Assembly (NCBI GenBank): GCA_025357635.1
Contig: JANXOV010000034.1
Coordinates: forward strand, 1-42,411
Length of the DNA: 42,411 nucleotides
Origin: Pseudomonadota bacterium
GTDB taxonomy: Bacteria; Pseudomonadota; Gammaproteobacteria; Steroidobacterales; Steroidobacteraceae
Direction of reading: 5' to 3'
Part shown: in pieces, positions 23,227 through 33,034 of the stretch
How positions within the stretch are numbered: position 1 is the first letter of the stretch
How the letters are laid out: each line of letters begins with the position of its first letter
Position numbers and translations under genes: made by a program
Notes under the pieces: model-generated
The model's input: only the letters and a program-made list of their open reading frames with translations
The model's database searches: none
Told to the model about the DNA's origin: nothing

Positions 23227-24930
23227 ATGCGCCTCGCACCCCTGAAGACTGAAGCGGCGCGCCCGATGCTGACGGACCGGTATTACTACCTCAACAACTT
23301 CCGCCTTGTACTCAGCTGGCTCGAGGATCGCTATGGCGATCTGCTGGAGGAGGAACAGCGCAGGTTCATCGCCGATTTCAACGCGTTGGCGCTTCCTGCG
23401 CAGGCGCTGCTCGTCCGGATGGCAACGCGCAAATCGGATCTGTTCCGCGCCAGCAAGTTGAACTATGAGGAAATCGGTTCGAGTGAGGCGGCCGCCGCGC
23501 CGCTGATCGAACTGGGCTGGATCGACGACCAATCGCCCATCACGCTGGATGAATTGTTCACCCTGTTGCGCAAGGACGAACTGCTGCGGCTGCTGGATGC
23601 GCCGCGCGCGGCCGCCACTCTGCACAAGCCGGCATTGCTCGAGTCGCTGCGGCCGGCATGCCGCGAATTGCCGCTGCTGCAGACCTGGTACGCCCAATGC
23701 GGCGAGAAAATCTACCGGCTGCGCGCGGCCGCCCTGTGCGAACGCCTGCGACTGATGTACTTCGGGAATTTTCATCAAACCTGGTCCGAATTCGTGCTGG
23801 CGGATCTGGGCGTATTCCGCTATGAACGCATCGACTGCTCGGGCAATTCCCGTGCTTTTCACAGCCGCGAGCAAATCGATGTCTTTCAGCAGCTGTACCG
23901 CTGCCGTGAACGGCTCCACGATGACGCGGATCCGGAACAGATCCTGCGCGAGATGCCGCAGGCGGTGCAGGACAGCGACTGGCTCGAGCAGCGGCGCGCA
24001 AAACTGATGTTCCGAATCGCGCGGCGCTGCGAGCAACGGCAGAAAGCCGGCGTGGCCGCAGGGATCTATGCGTCCTGCGCGCATCCGGGATCGGCGCTGC
24101 GCGCTGCGCTGATACACGAGCGCGCACAGGAGCCAGCTAAAGCCCGGGCGGCGTGTATCGCCGGATTGCAGATGCCGCGCGAGGCGCCCGACCGGGACCG
24201 GTTTGAGCGGGTGCTGTCACGGCTTGACCGGAAGACTCACGGCAGACCGGTCGCGCGCGCGCGCAACCCGATACCCGACTTTGCGATCATCGCGCCTCGG
24301 CCGGTTCCGGCGGCATCGGTGGAGCAGGCGGCGTTGGAATTCCTGTCCGCATCGGCAGCGGACTCCAGCCGCCTGTATTACGTCGAGAACACGCTGATCG
24401 TCTCCTTGTTCGGGCTGCTGTGCTGGGAAGCCATTTTCGCTCCCATCCCCGGCGCGTTTTTTCATCCCTATCAGCACGGACCCGCCGATCTGCACAGCCT
24501 TGGGTTTGTCGAGCGCCGCGGCGCGCAATTTGCCAGCGCTCTGGACTCGCTGTCGAGCGAACGCTACAAAGAGATCATCCTGCACAATCATCTTGAAAAG
24601 GCCGGCATTCAATCCCCCTTTGTCGCCTGGCGCGCCCTCGACCAGGAGTTGCTGAATACCGCTCTGGAGTGTTTTCCCGCCTCTCACCTGCGTCACTGGT
24701 GCGAGTGGATCCTGCTCGATGCACACGGCAACCGCGCAGGCTTCCCGGATCTCGTGCAATTCTGGCCGGGCGAGCGGCGTTACCGGTTGATCGAAGTGAA
24801 AGGACCGGGCGATCGCCTGCAGGAAAATCAGCGCCGGCTGCTCGAGTATTGCACCAGCCGGGAGATGCCGGTGAGTGTGTGCCACGTTCGCTGGAAGGAC
24901 CAAGTAACGCCGGCCCGTGCGGATCCTTGA
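23227..24930 (+). CDS. FAN1-like VRR-NUC structure-specific nuclease
   Basis: A 567-residue protein matching bacterial FAN1 homologues (Pseudomonas FAN1 is of similar size), which cut flapped DNA and act in interstrand cross-link repair. A helical N-terminal part (TDRYYYLNNFRLVLSWLEDRY) and middle helical repeats lead to a C-terminal VRR-NUC domain with the PD-(D/E)xK residues E493 (HWCEWI), D508 (GFPDLV), E523 and K525 (LIEVKGPGD), then a Gln (ENQRR). All catalytic residues are present. The start is uncertain: ATG 23227 or ATG 23266; an open frame further upstream crosses the long hairpin and is unlikely. pduO-type gene follows after 33 nt. Confidence 0.88.
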   Translation: MRLAPLKTEAARPMLTDRYYYLNNFRLVLSWLEDRYGDLLEEEQRRFIADFNALALPAQALLVRMATRKSDLFRASKLNYEEIGSSEAAAAPLIELGWIDDQSPITLDELFTLLRKDELLRLLDAPRAAATLHKPALLESLRPACRELPLLQTWYAQCGEKIYRLRAAALCERLRLMYFGNFHQTWSEFVLADLGVFRYERIDCSGNSRAFHSREQIDVFQQLYRCRERLHDDADPEQILREMPQAVQDSDWLEQRRAKLMFRIARRCEQRQKAGVAAGIYASCAHPGSALRAALIHERAQEPAKARAACIAGLQMPREAPDRDRFERVLSRLDRKTHGRPVARARNPIPDFAIIAPRPVPAASVEQAALEFLSASAADSSRLYYVENTLIVSLFGLLCWEAIFAPIPGAFFHPYQHGPADLHSLGFVERRGAQFASALDSLSSERYKEIILHNHLEKAGIQSPFVAWRALDQELLNTALECFPASHLRHWCEWILLDAHGNRAGFPDLVQFWPGERRYRLIEVKGPGDRLQENQRRLLEYCTSREMPVSVCHVRWKDQVTPARADP

Positions 24931-24963
24931 CAGTCACCCGCGCCAACGCCTACCGTTCCGGGC

Positions 24964-25521
24964 ATGGGAAACCGACTCAGCAAGATCTATACACGCACCG
25001 GAGATGAAGGCAGCACCGGTCTGGGCGATGGCTCGCGCGTACCGAAGGAAGATGCGCGCGTAGAAGCCTACGGCACCGTCGACGAGGCCAACAGCTGCAT
25101 CGGGGTGATTCTGGCGGTGCCGGGGCTGCCCGACGCGGTTCGCCGCACGCTCACCGAAGTGCAGCACGACCTGTTCGATCTGGGGGGCGAGTTGTGCATA
25201 CCCACGCATCGCGCCATCTCACAGGCCTACATTGACCGCCTGGAATCACGGCTGGATTCATTCAACGATGCGCTGCCGCCGCTGAAGGACTTCATATTGC
25301 CGGGCGGCGGCCCTGCTGCGGCCGCCTGCCACGTGGCGCGAACGGTGTGCCGGCGCGCCGAACGGCGCACCTGGTCACTGGCGCGCGTAGAGAGCGTCTC
25401 GCCCGAGGCGCTCAAATATCTGAATCGTCTCTCGGATCTGCTGTTCGTAATTGCGCGGGTGCTGGCGCGTCATGAGAACGGCGCCGAGACGATCTGGGAC
25501 CGCAAGCGCATCCAGCCTTGA
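24964..25521 (+). CDS. PduO-type ATP:cob(I)alamin adenosyltransferase
   Basis: A 185-residue enzyme that attaches the 5'-deoxyadenosyl group of ATP to cob(I)alamin, making coenzyme B12. The N-terminal ATP-binding segment YTRTGDEGSTGLGDGSRVPK, then EAYGTVDEANSCIG, the RTVCRRAERR helix and YLNRLSDLLFVIAR are all family hallmarks. It functions as a trimer in characterised relatives. Located 33 nt after the FAN1-like gene on the same strand and 4 nt from the convergent regulator stop. With the BtuC- and BtuD-like genes in the window, it points to B12 salvage. No cobalamin riboswitch was seen upstream. Confidence 0.95.
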   Translation: MGNRLSKIYTRTGDEGSTGLGDGSRVPKEDARVEAYGTVDEANSCIGVILAVPGLPDAVRRTLTEVQHDLFDLGGELCIPTHRAISQAYIDRLESRLDSFNDALPPLKDFILPGGGPAAAACHVARTVCRRAERRTWSLARVESVSPEALKYLNRLSDLLFVIARVLARHENGAETIWDRKRIQP

Positions 25522-25525
25522 TGGC

Positions 25526-27334
25526 TCAGGCGGCGCCGATCAGACGCTGCGGGCCGCCATGCATCCAGTTCTCATTCCATTCCAGCAGTTCCTGAACGGG
25601 GAGCGGCCGGCAGAATAAGAAGCCCTGCACCTGCGTAGCGCCGCGTGAGCGCAGAAACTGCCATTGCAAATCCGTTTCCACGCCTTCGGCCACCGTGGCC
25701 AGACCCAGGCTCTTGGCCATCGCCATGATGGCGTCCACCAGCGGCGCCTGCGAGCCGTTCTGCGCCGTGATGTCACGCACGAACATGCGGTCGATTTTCA
25801 AGGTGTCGATCGGAAAGTGGCGCAGGTACGACAGCGAAGAGTAGCCGGTGCCGAAATCATCGAGCGCGATGCTCACGCCCAGCTCCTTCAGCCGGGTCAC
25901 TGCATGCTTGACGCTGCCGGAATTTTCAATCAGTGCGCCTTCCGTGAATTCCAACTCGATGGCGTGCGGATCGATGCCGGCGGCGCCAATGGCGCGCGCC
26001 ACCCGCGCCGCCAGGGTGCCGTCGCGAAATTGCACGCCCGAGACGTTCACGGCGATGTTCCAATCCGGGCCCGAACGCTCACGCCAGCGCCGCGCTTGAG
26101 CGCAGGCTTCCTGCAACACCCAATCGCCGATCTCCACGATCAACCCGCTCTGTTCAGCCAGAGGAATGAACTCATCCGGCGCCACCATGCCGCGCTGCGG
26201 GTGCCGCCAGCGCAGCAGCGCCTCGACCGTGTCCACACGCAGATCCTGAGTCATCAGCCGGGGCTGGTAATGCAATGTGAACTCGTTGCGATCCAGCGCC
26301 TTGCGCAGATCCGCCTCGAGCGACAGGTGCTGCGCGGCGCGGGTGCTGATGGATTCCATGAAAAGCTGACAGGCGCCACGGCCGGATTTTTTGGCGTGAT
26401 GCATTGCCGCGTGCGCATTCTTGAGCAACAACTGCGCATCGGTGCCATCGTCGGGGAAAAAACTGATGCCGATGCTCGCCGACACGGGTAGCTCGGTTTG
26501 CGCGACCATGAAAGGCCGCGCCAGGGTCGCCTGGATGCGCCTCGCCACCAGCGTGGCTGCGTCCGAATCGGGTAAGCCGGGCATGGCCAGAGCGAACTCG
26601 TTGCCGCCGGTCCGCGCCAGCCAGTCAGCCGGCTCGCTGAGGTCAATCTGCGCATCCGACTGATCCAGCGCCCGGTCCGGATCGCGCAGACAATGCCTCA
26701 GGCGCGCGGCGACGTCCGCGATCAGGGCATCGCCGTTAACCTGACCGAGCGTGTCGTTGATGCCGGAAAAGTTGTCGATGTCGATGCTCATCACGGCGAT
26801 CCGCCGCCCGCGCGGGCTGGCCCATTGGCCCAGCTGGGTGATGATGTCAACCAGGCGCTGCCGGTTCGGCAAGCGCGTCATCGGATCGTAGTACGCCAGG
26901 TAGCGCACGTGCGCCTCGCTGGCGCGCAGCTGATCCTGAGTCAGTTTGGTGCGCACCAGAAATTTCACCCGCTGCGCCAGCAGCATCGGATTCACGCCTT
27001 TGGAGGCAAAGTCGGTGGCGCCGGCGGTGTAGGCCCGCGTGACGGACTCCATGTCATCGAGGCTGGTCATCATCAGAATCGGCACATGCTGCCCGTGGGG
27101 AAGCGCACGCACTCGTTCGCACAGTTGAAACCCGTTCATGCCGGGCATGATGACATCCAGCACAATGCAGTCCGGCGCATGCGCCTTGAATGCCGCAAGA
27201 CCGGCGCTGCCGTCCGCGGCGCAGCAGACGCGAAATCCCGCCAATTCCAGCGCACTCTGCGCCAGCAGCTGCGCGCCCGGATCGTCGTCGACCACGAGCA
27301 CGGTGGACAGGTCGCCGTTTGCCGGATCCTTCAT
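25526..27334 (-). CDS. Response regulator with degenerate GGDEF and EAL domains
   Basis: A 602-residue protein. The receiver (about 10-125) has D16-D17, phosphoacceptor D60 (IVLDVIMPG) and K112. A GGDEF-like domain (about 140-325) has its active-site motif changed to GGNEF (243-247), no RxxD inhibition site, and about 18 extra residues just before the motif, so cyclase activity is unlikely. The EAL domain (about 335-590) keeps EALLRW (371), N430, E462, DDFG (492), K513, E550 and Q570, so c-di-GMP hydrolysis is expected. The ATG overlaps the hybrid kinase stop by 4 nt (ATGA), marking the pair as partners. Its stop is 4 nt from pduO. Confidence 0.92.
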   Translation of the reverse strand: MKDPANGDLSTVLVVDDDPGAQLLAQSALELAGFRVCCAADGSAGLAAFKAHAPDCIVLDVIMPGMNGFQLCERVRALPHGQHVPILMMTSLDDMESVTRAYTAGATDFASKGVNPMLLAQRVKFLVRTKLTQDQLRASEAHVRYLAYYDPMTRLPNRQRLVDIITQLGQWASPRGRRIAVMSIDIDNFSGINDTLGQVNGDALIADVAARLRHCLRDPDRALDQSDAQIDLSEPADWLARTGGNEFALAMPGLPDSDAATLVARRIQATLARPFMVAQTELPVSASIGISFFPDDGTDAQLLLKNAHAAMHHAKKSGRGACQLFMESISTRAAQHLSLEADLRKALDRNEFTLHYQPRLMTQDLRVDTVEALLRWRHPQRGMVAPDEFIPLAEQSGLIVEIGDWVLQEACAQARRWRERSGPDWNIAVNVSGVQFRDGTLAARVARAIGAAGIDPHAIELEFTEGALIENSGSVKHAVTRLKELGVSIALDDFGTGYSSLSYLRHFPIDTLKIDRMFVRDITAQNGSQAPLVDAIMAMAKSLGLATVAEGVETDLQWQFLRSRGATQVQGFLFCRPLPVQELLEWNENWMHGGPQRLIGAA

Positions 27335-30129
27335 GCCGCGACGCTCCCGCGCTCACGCGACAGAGCGGCGCAGAAATCCGCGTACTCCGCCTGGATGCGC
27401 GGCAGAATCTGCCCCGCCTCAGCCAGGCGGCCCTGCCGCGCCAGCGCCTCGCAATCCCGGGCGATCGCACCCAGACGACTGCCGCCCAGATTCGCGGTGC
27501 TGGATTTCAACGCATGCGCGGATTGATACAGCTCATCGACATTGGCGCCGGCCACGGCTGCCTCGATGCCGCGCATCAACGCCGGCGAGTGCGTCATGTA
27601 AAGATCGATCAGGGTGGCCAGCAGATTCGCGCGCGGCAGCGCGGCAATATTGCGCAGCACGCCCATATCGATGACCGGAGATTGCCGTAGCTCCGGCGCG
27701 GTTTCGGCAACGAGAGCGCGGTGCGCGATGCGCTCGGGCCGCAGCCATCGTCCCAGACGCGCCGCCAATCGCTGCTGGCTGAAAGGTTTGCTGAGGAAAT
27801 CATCCATGCCCGCGGACAGGCAGCGCTCGCGGTCACCTTCCATCGCATTGGCGGTGAGTGCGATGATCGGCATGCGCGGCGCGCCCGCCACGGCTTCACG
27901 CCGGCGAATCTCGGCGGCCGCGGTGAATCCGTCCATGACCGGCATCTGGCAGTCCATCAACACGGCATCAAACCCGGGTTCATTCAGCGCCTCGATCGCA
28001 AGCCACCCGTTTTCAGCCACGACCACGCGACAGCCCAGATTCTCGAGCATGCCGAGCGCCACTTCACGGTTGACCGGGTTGTCTTCGACGAGCAGGATCC
28101 GCGCGCCGCCGGCGGTGAAATCCGGCGCTCCCTGTGCGGCTGACCGCTGCACGGCGGCGCCCGCCTCGACCGGCTGGACGACCCGGCCGACCGCCGCCAG
28201 CAGCTGGATCTGGCGAACGGGCTTGGCCAGCATTTCCTCGAACAGATCGGACGCCCCCGGCAGGTCCTGCGGGTCCTTGGAACTGAGCAGGATCAAACGC
28301 AACGACGTGTAGTTTGCGTCGCTGCGAATGCGCGCGGCCAGTTCCAGACCGCTCTCGCCCGGCATTTCGTGATCCAACAACGCCGCGTCATAGAAATTGC
28401 CGGCATGTGAGGCAAGCAGCCCCATCGCGCTCTGCGCACTCGGCGCAGCATCCACCTGCACGCCCCTGGCGAGCAGATGATTCTGGACGATCTCGCGGCT
28501 GGTGGCGTTGTCATCGACCAGCAGCACTTGCAGGCCTGCCAGATTCGTGCGCGGCAGCGGGCGCTGCATGCCGGCGCACTGCGGTGCGGCGGGGAGCTGA
28601 ATATCGAAGCCGAACCGCGACCCCTGCTGCGGGGCGCTGTGTACCCGCACCTCCCCGCCCATCAGCCCCACCAGCTGCCTGACGATGGCCAGCCCCAGTC
28701 CGGTCCCGCCGTATTTGCGTGTGGTGAATGAGTCAGCCTGGCTGAAGGCGCTGAAGATTCTCTGCTGCGCCTCCTCCGACAGGCCGATGCCGGTATCGCT
28801 GACTTCGAAGCCGATGCGCCCATCATCCCGCAGCTCGGCCTTGACCAGCACTTCACCCTGCTCGGTGAACTTGACCGCGTTGCCGACCAGATTGATCAGC
28901 ACCTGGCGCAGACGCACCGGATCGCCGCGCACGATTTCGGGCACGTCGGGCATCACGCTGCACAGCAGCTCCAGACCCTTGACATGGGCGCGCGCCGCCA
29001 GCAGCTCGATGGTCTCCTCGAGGACCTCGCGCAGCTCAAAGTCGATCGACTCCAGCTCGAGCTTGCCGGCCTCTATCTTTGAAAAATCCAGGATGTCATT
29101 GAGAATCTGCAGGAGCGAATCGGCCGAGCGCGAGATCGTCTCGGACAAGCGCCGCTGCCTCGGCGTCAGGTCCGTCCCCTGAAGCAGTTCGGACATTCCC
29201 ATGACGCCGTTCATGGGCGTACGGATCTCATGACTCATGCGCGCGAGGAATTCACTCTTGGAGCGGCTGGCATGTTCCGCGGTTTCCTTGGCGCGCGTCG
29301 CCTCGGCGATGGCGCCCTGCAGATCGTGATTGGCGGCCGCCAGATTTTCAGTGCGTTCCGCGACCTGCTGTTCCAGGAACTGACGGTATTTTTCCAGACG
29401 CGCATCGCGTTCGCGCATCCGCCCGAGCATCTGGTTGAAGCCTTCAATGAGCGAGCCGATTTCATCGCGCGAATAGCTCTCCACCCGCAGGGTGTAGTCC
29501 TCTTCGATGGACACGCGCTTCATGGTCTTGGCCAGATTGACGATCGGGCCGGAGATCTGCTGCTGCAGACGCGCGGCGATGAAGTGGGACGCCAGCACCG
29601 CGCCGATGATCACCGCAAGCGTGGTCCAAGCGTAAGTCCGGAAGTCCGAGTAGGCCGGTGCCAGCGGTGATTGGATCTTGATGTATCCGGCCAGCTTGCC
29701 GTCCGTGTTGATCGGAATCTTCAGCGTATACAGTTCGGAGCCGAACAGTTCGACCGGACCCGCAGGATCGAATCCGACCGGTGCAGCGGCAACCGCTGCG
29801 CCCAGATCTGCAGAACCGATCTGGCGGCGATAACTTGCCAGAAGAGCGCCGCTCGCCATGTACAGATCGACGGAACTCACGAAGGGTTCGGCGCGCAGCG
29901 CCATCAGAACTTCATAGGCCTGCTTTTCGTCCGCGTGCTTGATCGCGGTGGCGGTGCTTGCGCCGATGACCCGCGCCAGCGCCGCGGAGCGCTCCCGTAC
30001 GTCCTTGTGAAACTGCACGACCTGGCTCACCGTGTGGATGCCCATCGCGATCAAAAATGCGATGGCCGCCGGGATGACGATGGCCACCCGCAGTTTCCGC
30101 TCGATCGGGAGATCTGCGAACCAACGCAT
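27331..30129 (-). CDS. BarA-like hybrid sensor histidine kinase
   Basis: A 932-residue inner-membrane kinase. TM1 is about 14-36, the periplasmic sensor 37-165, TM2 about 166-188, then HAMP, a coiled coil, HisKA with H300 ([15 protein letters not shown]), HATPase (N417, GTGLGL near 475-480), receiver 1 (D586), receiver 2 (D726) and a C-terminal Hpt with H872 ([11 protein letters not shown]). Architecture follows BarA but with two receivers. A strong ribosome site (AGGAAGGAG) lies five bases before the ATG. The stop overlaps the REC-GGDEF-EAL gene by 4 nt. The predicted relay is H300 to D726 to H872 to D60 of that regulator, linking an envelope signal to c-di-GMP breakdown. Confidence 0.95.
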   Translation of the reverse strand: MRWFADLPIERKLRVAIVIPAAIAFLIAMGIHTVSQVVQFHKDVRERSAALARVIGASTATAIKHADEKQAYEVLMALRAEPFVSSVDLYMASGALLASYRRQIGSADLGAAVAAAPVGFDPAGPVELFGSELYTLKIPINTDGKLAGYIKIQSPLAPAYSDFRTYAWTTLAVIIGAVLASHFIAARLQQQISGPIVNLAKTMKRVSIEEDYTLRVESYSRDEIGSLIEGFNQMLGRMRERDARLEKYRQFLEQQVAERTENLAAANHDLQGAIAEATRAKETAEHASRSKSEFLARMSHEIRTPMNGVMGMSELLQGTDLTPRQRRLSETISRSADSLLQILNDILDFSKIEAGKLELESIDFELREVLEETIELLAARAHVKGLELLCSVMPDVPEIVRGDPVRLRQVLINLVGNAVKFTEQGEVLVKAELRDDGRIGFEVSDTGIGLSEEAQQRIFSAFSQADSFTTRKYGGTGLGLAIVRQLVGLMGGEVRVHSAPQQGSRFGFDIQLPAAPQCAGMQRPLPRTNLAGLQVLLVDDNATSREIVQNHLLARGVQVDAAPSAQSAMGLLASHAGNFYDAALLDHEMPGESGLELAARIRSDANYTSLRLILLSSKDPQDLPGASDLFEEMLAKPVRQIQLLAAVGRVVQPVEAGAAVQRSAAQGAPDFTAGGARILLVEDNPVNREVALGMLENLGCRVVVAENGWLAIEALNEPGFDAVLMDCQMPVMDGFTAAAEIRRREAVAGAPRMPIIALTANAMEGDRERCLSAGMDDFLSKPFSQQRLAARLGRWLRPERIAHRALVAETAPELRQSPVIDMGVLRNIAALPRANLLATLIDLYMTHSPALMRGIEAAVAGANVDELYQSAHALKSSTANLGGSRLGAIARDCEALARQGRLAEAGQILPRIQAEYADFCAALSRERGSVAA

Positions 30130-30206
30130 CGCAGCTCCTTCCTATGGGTTTTCGTGATACGTCAAACGAACCGATCTATCGGCAAGAATGGGCGATTCTT
30201 TCCACC

Positions 30207-30233
30207 GTGAGCGTGAATTGGGTCACGCTGCAC
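30207..30233 (-). terminator. Hairpin between ampD stop and hybrid kinase start
   Basis: AGCGTGA/TCACGCT (30210-30216 with 30223-30229) form a perfect 7-bp stem with a 6-nt loop, extended by three more pairs (30207-30209 with 30231-30233) across one bulged base. It lies between two minus-strand genes, after ampD. No U-tract follows. It may end ampD transcripts or lie in the kinase leader; role inferred from position. Confidence 0.35.
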
Positions 30234-30287
30234 GAGGCCGAAAGGCGCAGGCAGCTTGGTTCCGCAACGCCCGTCGCAGGATGCGGC

Positions 30288-30866
30288 TCAGGCAATCAGC
30301 GCGCGCAACCGGGGCCAGTCGAAGGCCGGGCCCGGGTCGGTTTTGCGCCCGGGCGCAATGTCGCTGTGACCCACGACACGCTGTGGCGACAGCGAATCAT
30401 ATGCCCCGCACAGCGCGCGCACGGCGCCCGCCAAGTTGACATATTGGAGGTCCGTGTAGGCCTCCTCATCGCTGCCCTCGAGTTCGATCCCGACGGAAAA
30501 GTCGTTGCAGGCTTCGCGGCCCAGATAGGCGGACTGTCCCGCGTGCCAGGCCCTGTCGTTGAAACTGACGTACTGCACGAGTTCGCCCGCGCGCCGGATC
30601 AACAGGTGCGAGGACACGCGCAGCGCGGCGACCTGCGCAAAGTACGGGTGATGATCGGCGGGCAGCTGATTGCAGAACAGGCGATCGATCCACGGTCCGC
30701 CATATTCGCCGGGCGGCAGGCTGATGCCATGGACGACGAGCAGATCCACGCCGATGCCTTCCGGCCGCGCGTCGAAATTCGGCGAAGGAACCTGCCGCGC
30801 CTGTTTCAAAATTCCGCCCGCCGGCTCGACGCCGTAGCGGGGCAATGTCGCTGGTCTTCGTCTCAC
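30288..30866 (-). CDS. ampD: 1,6-anhydro-N-acetylmuramyl-L-alanine amidase AmpD
   Basis: A 192-residue cytoplasmic zinc amidase of peptidoglycan recycling that removes the peptide from anhydro-muropeptides. Diagnostic motifs: VVHGISLPPGEYGG (first zinc His), HLLIRRAGELVQYV, RAWHAGQSAYLGREACNDFSVGIELEG, and VVGHSDIAPGRKTDPGPAFDW with the other His and Asp ligands and catalytic Lys. The start is uncertain because no ATG fits: GTG 30866, with AGGA upstream, or TTG 30845. A longer reading frame extends across rsmE and is rejected. The gene is divergent from rsmE with only 57 nt between starts, so promoters overlap. Loss of AmpD in other species induces AmpC beta-lactamase; no ampC is seen here. 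Confidence 0.93.
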   Translation of the reverse strand: MRRRPATLPRYGVEPAGGILKQARQVPSPNFDARPEGIGVDLLVVHGISLPPGEYGGPWIDRLFCNQLPADHHPYFAQVAALRVSSHLLIRRAGELVQYVSFNDRAWHAGQSAYLGREACNDFSVGIELEGSDEEAYTDLQYVNLAGAVRALCGAYDSLSPQRVVGHSDIAPGRKTDPGPAFDWPRLRALIA

Positions 30867-30923
30867 GCGCTGGCGAATCCTGTGGGATGGAAGGCCGATA
30901 GCATATGCGACAATGGCGGCACC

Positions 30924-31667
30924 ATGCGAATGACCCGCCTTTTCGTGCAGATCCCGCTGGCGCCCGGCGGCATCGTGGAGCTGCCGGCCGACACCGCTGC
31001 GCACATGGTGCGCGTGCTGCGCGCCCGCAGCGGCGATGCGCTGATCCTGTTCAACGGCGACGGCAGCGAGTATCAGGGTTGCATCGAGACCATCCGCGGC
31101 ACGCGCGTCAACGTCGCTCTCACGCAAGGCCGCGCGATGAGCCGCGAATCTCCCCTTCAGGTCGTGCTGGTGCAGGCCATACCGCGCGGCGATCGCATGG
31201 ATTTCGTGATTCAAAAGGCCACCGAACTGGGCGTCGCACGCATCGTTCCGGTGCTGAGCGCTCGCAGCGTCGTGCGCCTGAATGAGCGGCAGTACCAGTC
31301 CAAGCTGGAACATTGGCGCGGCGTTGCGGTCAGCGCCTGCGAGCAATGCGGCCGCAACCGCATTCCGCTCATCGACCCACCGCTGGAGCTGCTGGATCAT
31401 CTCGGCGCCCCTGGCGAGACCTCGCAGCGCTGGGTGCTGGATCCGGAATCGCAGGCGGCGGCGCCGATGAGCGCAACGCTGACTGCGGCCGAAGTGACCA
31501 TCGGTCCCGAGGGCGGCTTCTCGCCCGAAGAACTGGATGCGATGCGCATCGCCGGGCTGCAGGGCATCCGGCTGGGGCCGCGCGTGCTGCGCACCGAGAC
31601 CGCCGCGCTGGTGGCGCTGACATTCTTGCAGACCCGCTTCGGCGACATGAATCCCACGCCGGCGTGA
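30924..31667 (+). CDS. rsmE: 16S rRNA m3U1498 methyltransferase RsmE
   Basis: A 247-residue SPOUT-family methyltransferase that methylates N3 of U1498 in 16S rRNA. An N-terminal PUA-like domain (TRLFVQIPLAPGGIVELP, HMVRVLRARSGD) is followed by the SPOUT domain with KATELGVARIVPVLSARSV, the SAM-binding IGPEGGFSPEELDA and the closing LGPRVLRTETAAL knot segment. The ATG at 30924 matches the family start; an upstream open extension is spurious. Its stop overlaps the GTG of the downstream transporter by 4 nt. Confidence 0.95.
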   Translation: MRMTRLFVQIPLAPGGIVELPADTAAHMVRVLRARSGDALILFNGDGSEYQGCIETIRGTRVNVALTQGRAMSRESPLQVVLVQAIPRGDRMDFVIQKATELGVARIVPVLSARSVVRLNERQYQSKLEHWRGVAVSACEQCGRNRIPLIDPPLELLDHLGAPGETSQRWVLDPESQAAAPMSATLTAAEVTIGPEGGFSPEELDAMRIAGLQGIRLGPRVLRTETAALVALTFLQTRFGDMNPTPA

Positions 31668-32539
31668 TCACCCGCCTGAAGCTGATCTTGGTCGCCTTGT
31701 TCTGGGGCGGCACCTTCGTCGCAGGCCGCATGGTCGGGCCGCTGCTGCCGCCGCCGGTCAGCGCGATGGCGCGCTTTCTCATCGCCACCGCCCTCATGTG
31801 CCTGATCGCGCGCGTGCTCGAGGGCGGTCTGCCGCGCCTGGACAGGCGCCTGTTCCTGGTGACGGCGCTGCTCGGCTTCCTGGGAATTTTCGCCTACAAC
31901 AATTTCTTTTTTGCCGCCGTACAGCTGCTGCCTGCCAGCCGCACGGCGCTCATCGTCGCCATGAATCCCGTGGCCACGGCGCTGCTCAACGCGCTTTTCT
32001 TCCGGCACAAGCTCGCGCCGCTGCGCTGGCTCGGCATTGTCATTTCCTTCGCCGGCGCCTCAATCGTGATCACCCACGGCGACCTCGCCACCCTGACCCA
32101 GGGCGCTCTGGGCCGGGGCGAATGGGTGATGCTGGGCGGCGTTCTGTGCTGGGCGCTGTACACCATACTGTCGCAGCTGATTTTGAAGTCGGGGCTGTCG
32201 CCGGTCGCAGCGACCACGTACGCATCACTGTGGGGCACCCTCCTGCTGACGCTGTACGCCCTGCCCCATCTGGGGCAGGTGCACTGGGAGGGCCTCGGGC
32301 TGAAGGCGGCGCTGAGCGTTGCGTACCTGGGAATTCCAGGCACAGCGATCGCCTATATCTGGTACTTCGACGGCGTCAAGGAGCTGGGTGCGCCGCGCAC
32401 GGCCGTGTTCAACAATCTGGTGCCGGTGTTCGGCGTCACGCTGTCCGCCCTGCTGCTGCACGAACACATTCCGCTGTCGACGCTGATCGGCGGCGTCATC
32501 GTGCTCAGTGGCGTGGCGCTGACCAGCCGCGGCCGCTGA
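31664..32539 (+). CDS. DMT-superfamily (EamA) transporter
   Basis: A 291-residue membrane protein with about ten predicted TM helices in two EamA halves (LKLILVALFWGGTFVAGRMVGP near the start; VMLGGVLCWALYTILSQLIL beginning the second half). The typical motif LGIPGTAIAYIWYFDGVKELGAPRTAVFNNLVPVF is present near the end. Members export amino acids or other small metabolites; the cargo here is unknown. It starts with GTG at 31664 in a GTGA overlap with rsmE, so it is translationally coupled to it. It is convergent with chpC, 13 nt apart. Confidence 0.92.
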   Translation: MITRLKLILVALFWGGTFVAGRMVGPLLPPPVSAMARFLIATALMCLIARVLEGGLPRLDRRLFLVTALLGFLGIFAYNNFFFAAVQLLPASRTALIVAMNPVATALLNALFFRHKLAPLRWLGIVISFAGASIVITHGDLATLTQGALGRGEWVMLGGVLCWALYTILSQLILKSGLSPVAATTYASLWGTLLLTLYALPHLGQVHWEGLGLKAALSVAYLGIPGTAIAYIWYFDGVKELGAPRTAVFNNLVPVFGVTLSALLLHEHIPLSTLIGGVIVLSGVALTSRGR

Positions 32540-32552
32540 AACATTCCAACGC

Positions 32553-33026
32553 CTACGGCAGGACCGAGGTTTCCTCGGCGATCATCTCTTCGAGACGGTC
32601 AAGATCCGGAATCAGCGGTGTTTCGTTGACCATGCGGATCTGGCAGATCACCGGCGAGCGTTCAGGGAAGCTGCGCGAGGGATCGGCGCGCACCACATCG
32701 GCATTGACGCGGACCAGCTGAGGGAACCCCTGCGTGAGCAACCCGAAATAGCCGGACTGCAGTTTGCCGCTGGAGGCATGAAACACCACGATGCGCGTGC
32801 GTCCGGTCGGCGCCGGCATGGTCTGGCCGAATGCGCCTTCGAACGACACCACGGGCACGCTGCGGCCGCTCCAGCTCACCAGGCCCGCGTACCAGGGCGG
32901 CGCATTGGTCATTTCCGCCAGTGGCTGGTAGCCGATCACTTCGGCGACGCAGGCGCGCGGCACGATCAACCGCTCACCGACCAGCGGCACCAGCAGGCTG
33001 TAGAGTTCCTCGCGAAGTTCCGACAC
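32553..33026 (-). CDS. chpC: CheW-domain protein of the Pil-Chp system (ChpC-like)
   Basis: A 157-residue protein with one CheW-like domain (YSLLVPLVGERLIVPRACVAEV ... WYAGLVSWSGRSVPVVSFE). Such proteins link chemoreceptors to CheA kinases. It is the last gene of the pilG operon, beginning with GTG at 33026, 8 nt after the chpA stop; AAGGA overlapping that stop serves as ribosome site. Position and family match ChpC of Pseudomonas, a second adaptor in addition to PilI. A longer open frame through chpA is rejected. Confidence 0.85.
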   Translation of the reverse strand: MSELREELYSLLVPLVGERLIVPRACVAEVIGYQPLAEMTNAPPWYAGLVSWSGRSVPVVSFEGAFGQTMPAPTGRTRIVVFHASSGKLQSGYFGLLTQGFPQLVRVNADVVRADPSRSFPERSPVICQIRMVNETPLIPDLDRLEEMIAEETSVLP

Positions 33027-33034
33027 CTTGGGCT

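Noticed and set aside
30144-30923. Upstream extension of the rsmE frame by 260 codons
   Set aside because: It is antisense to ampD, whose motifs are clear, and RsmE homology starts exactly at the ATG at 30924.
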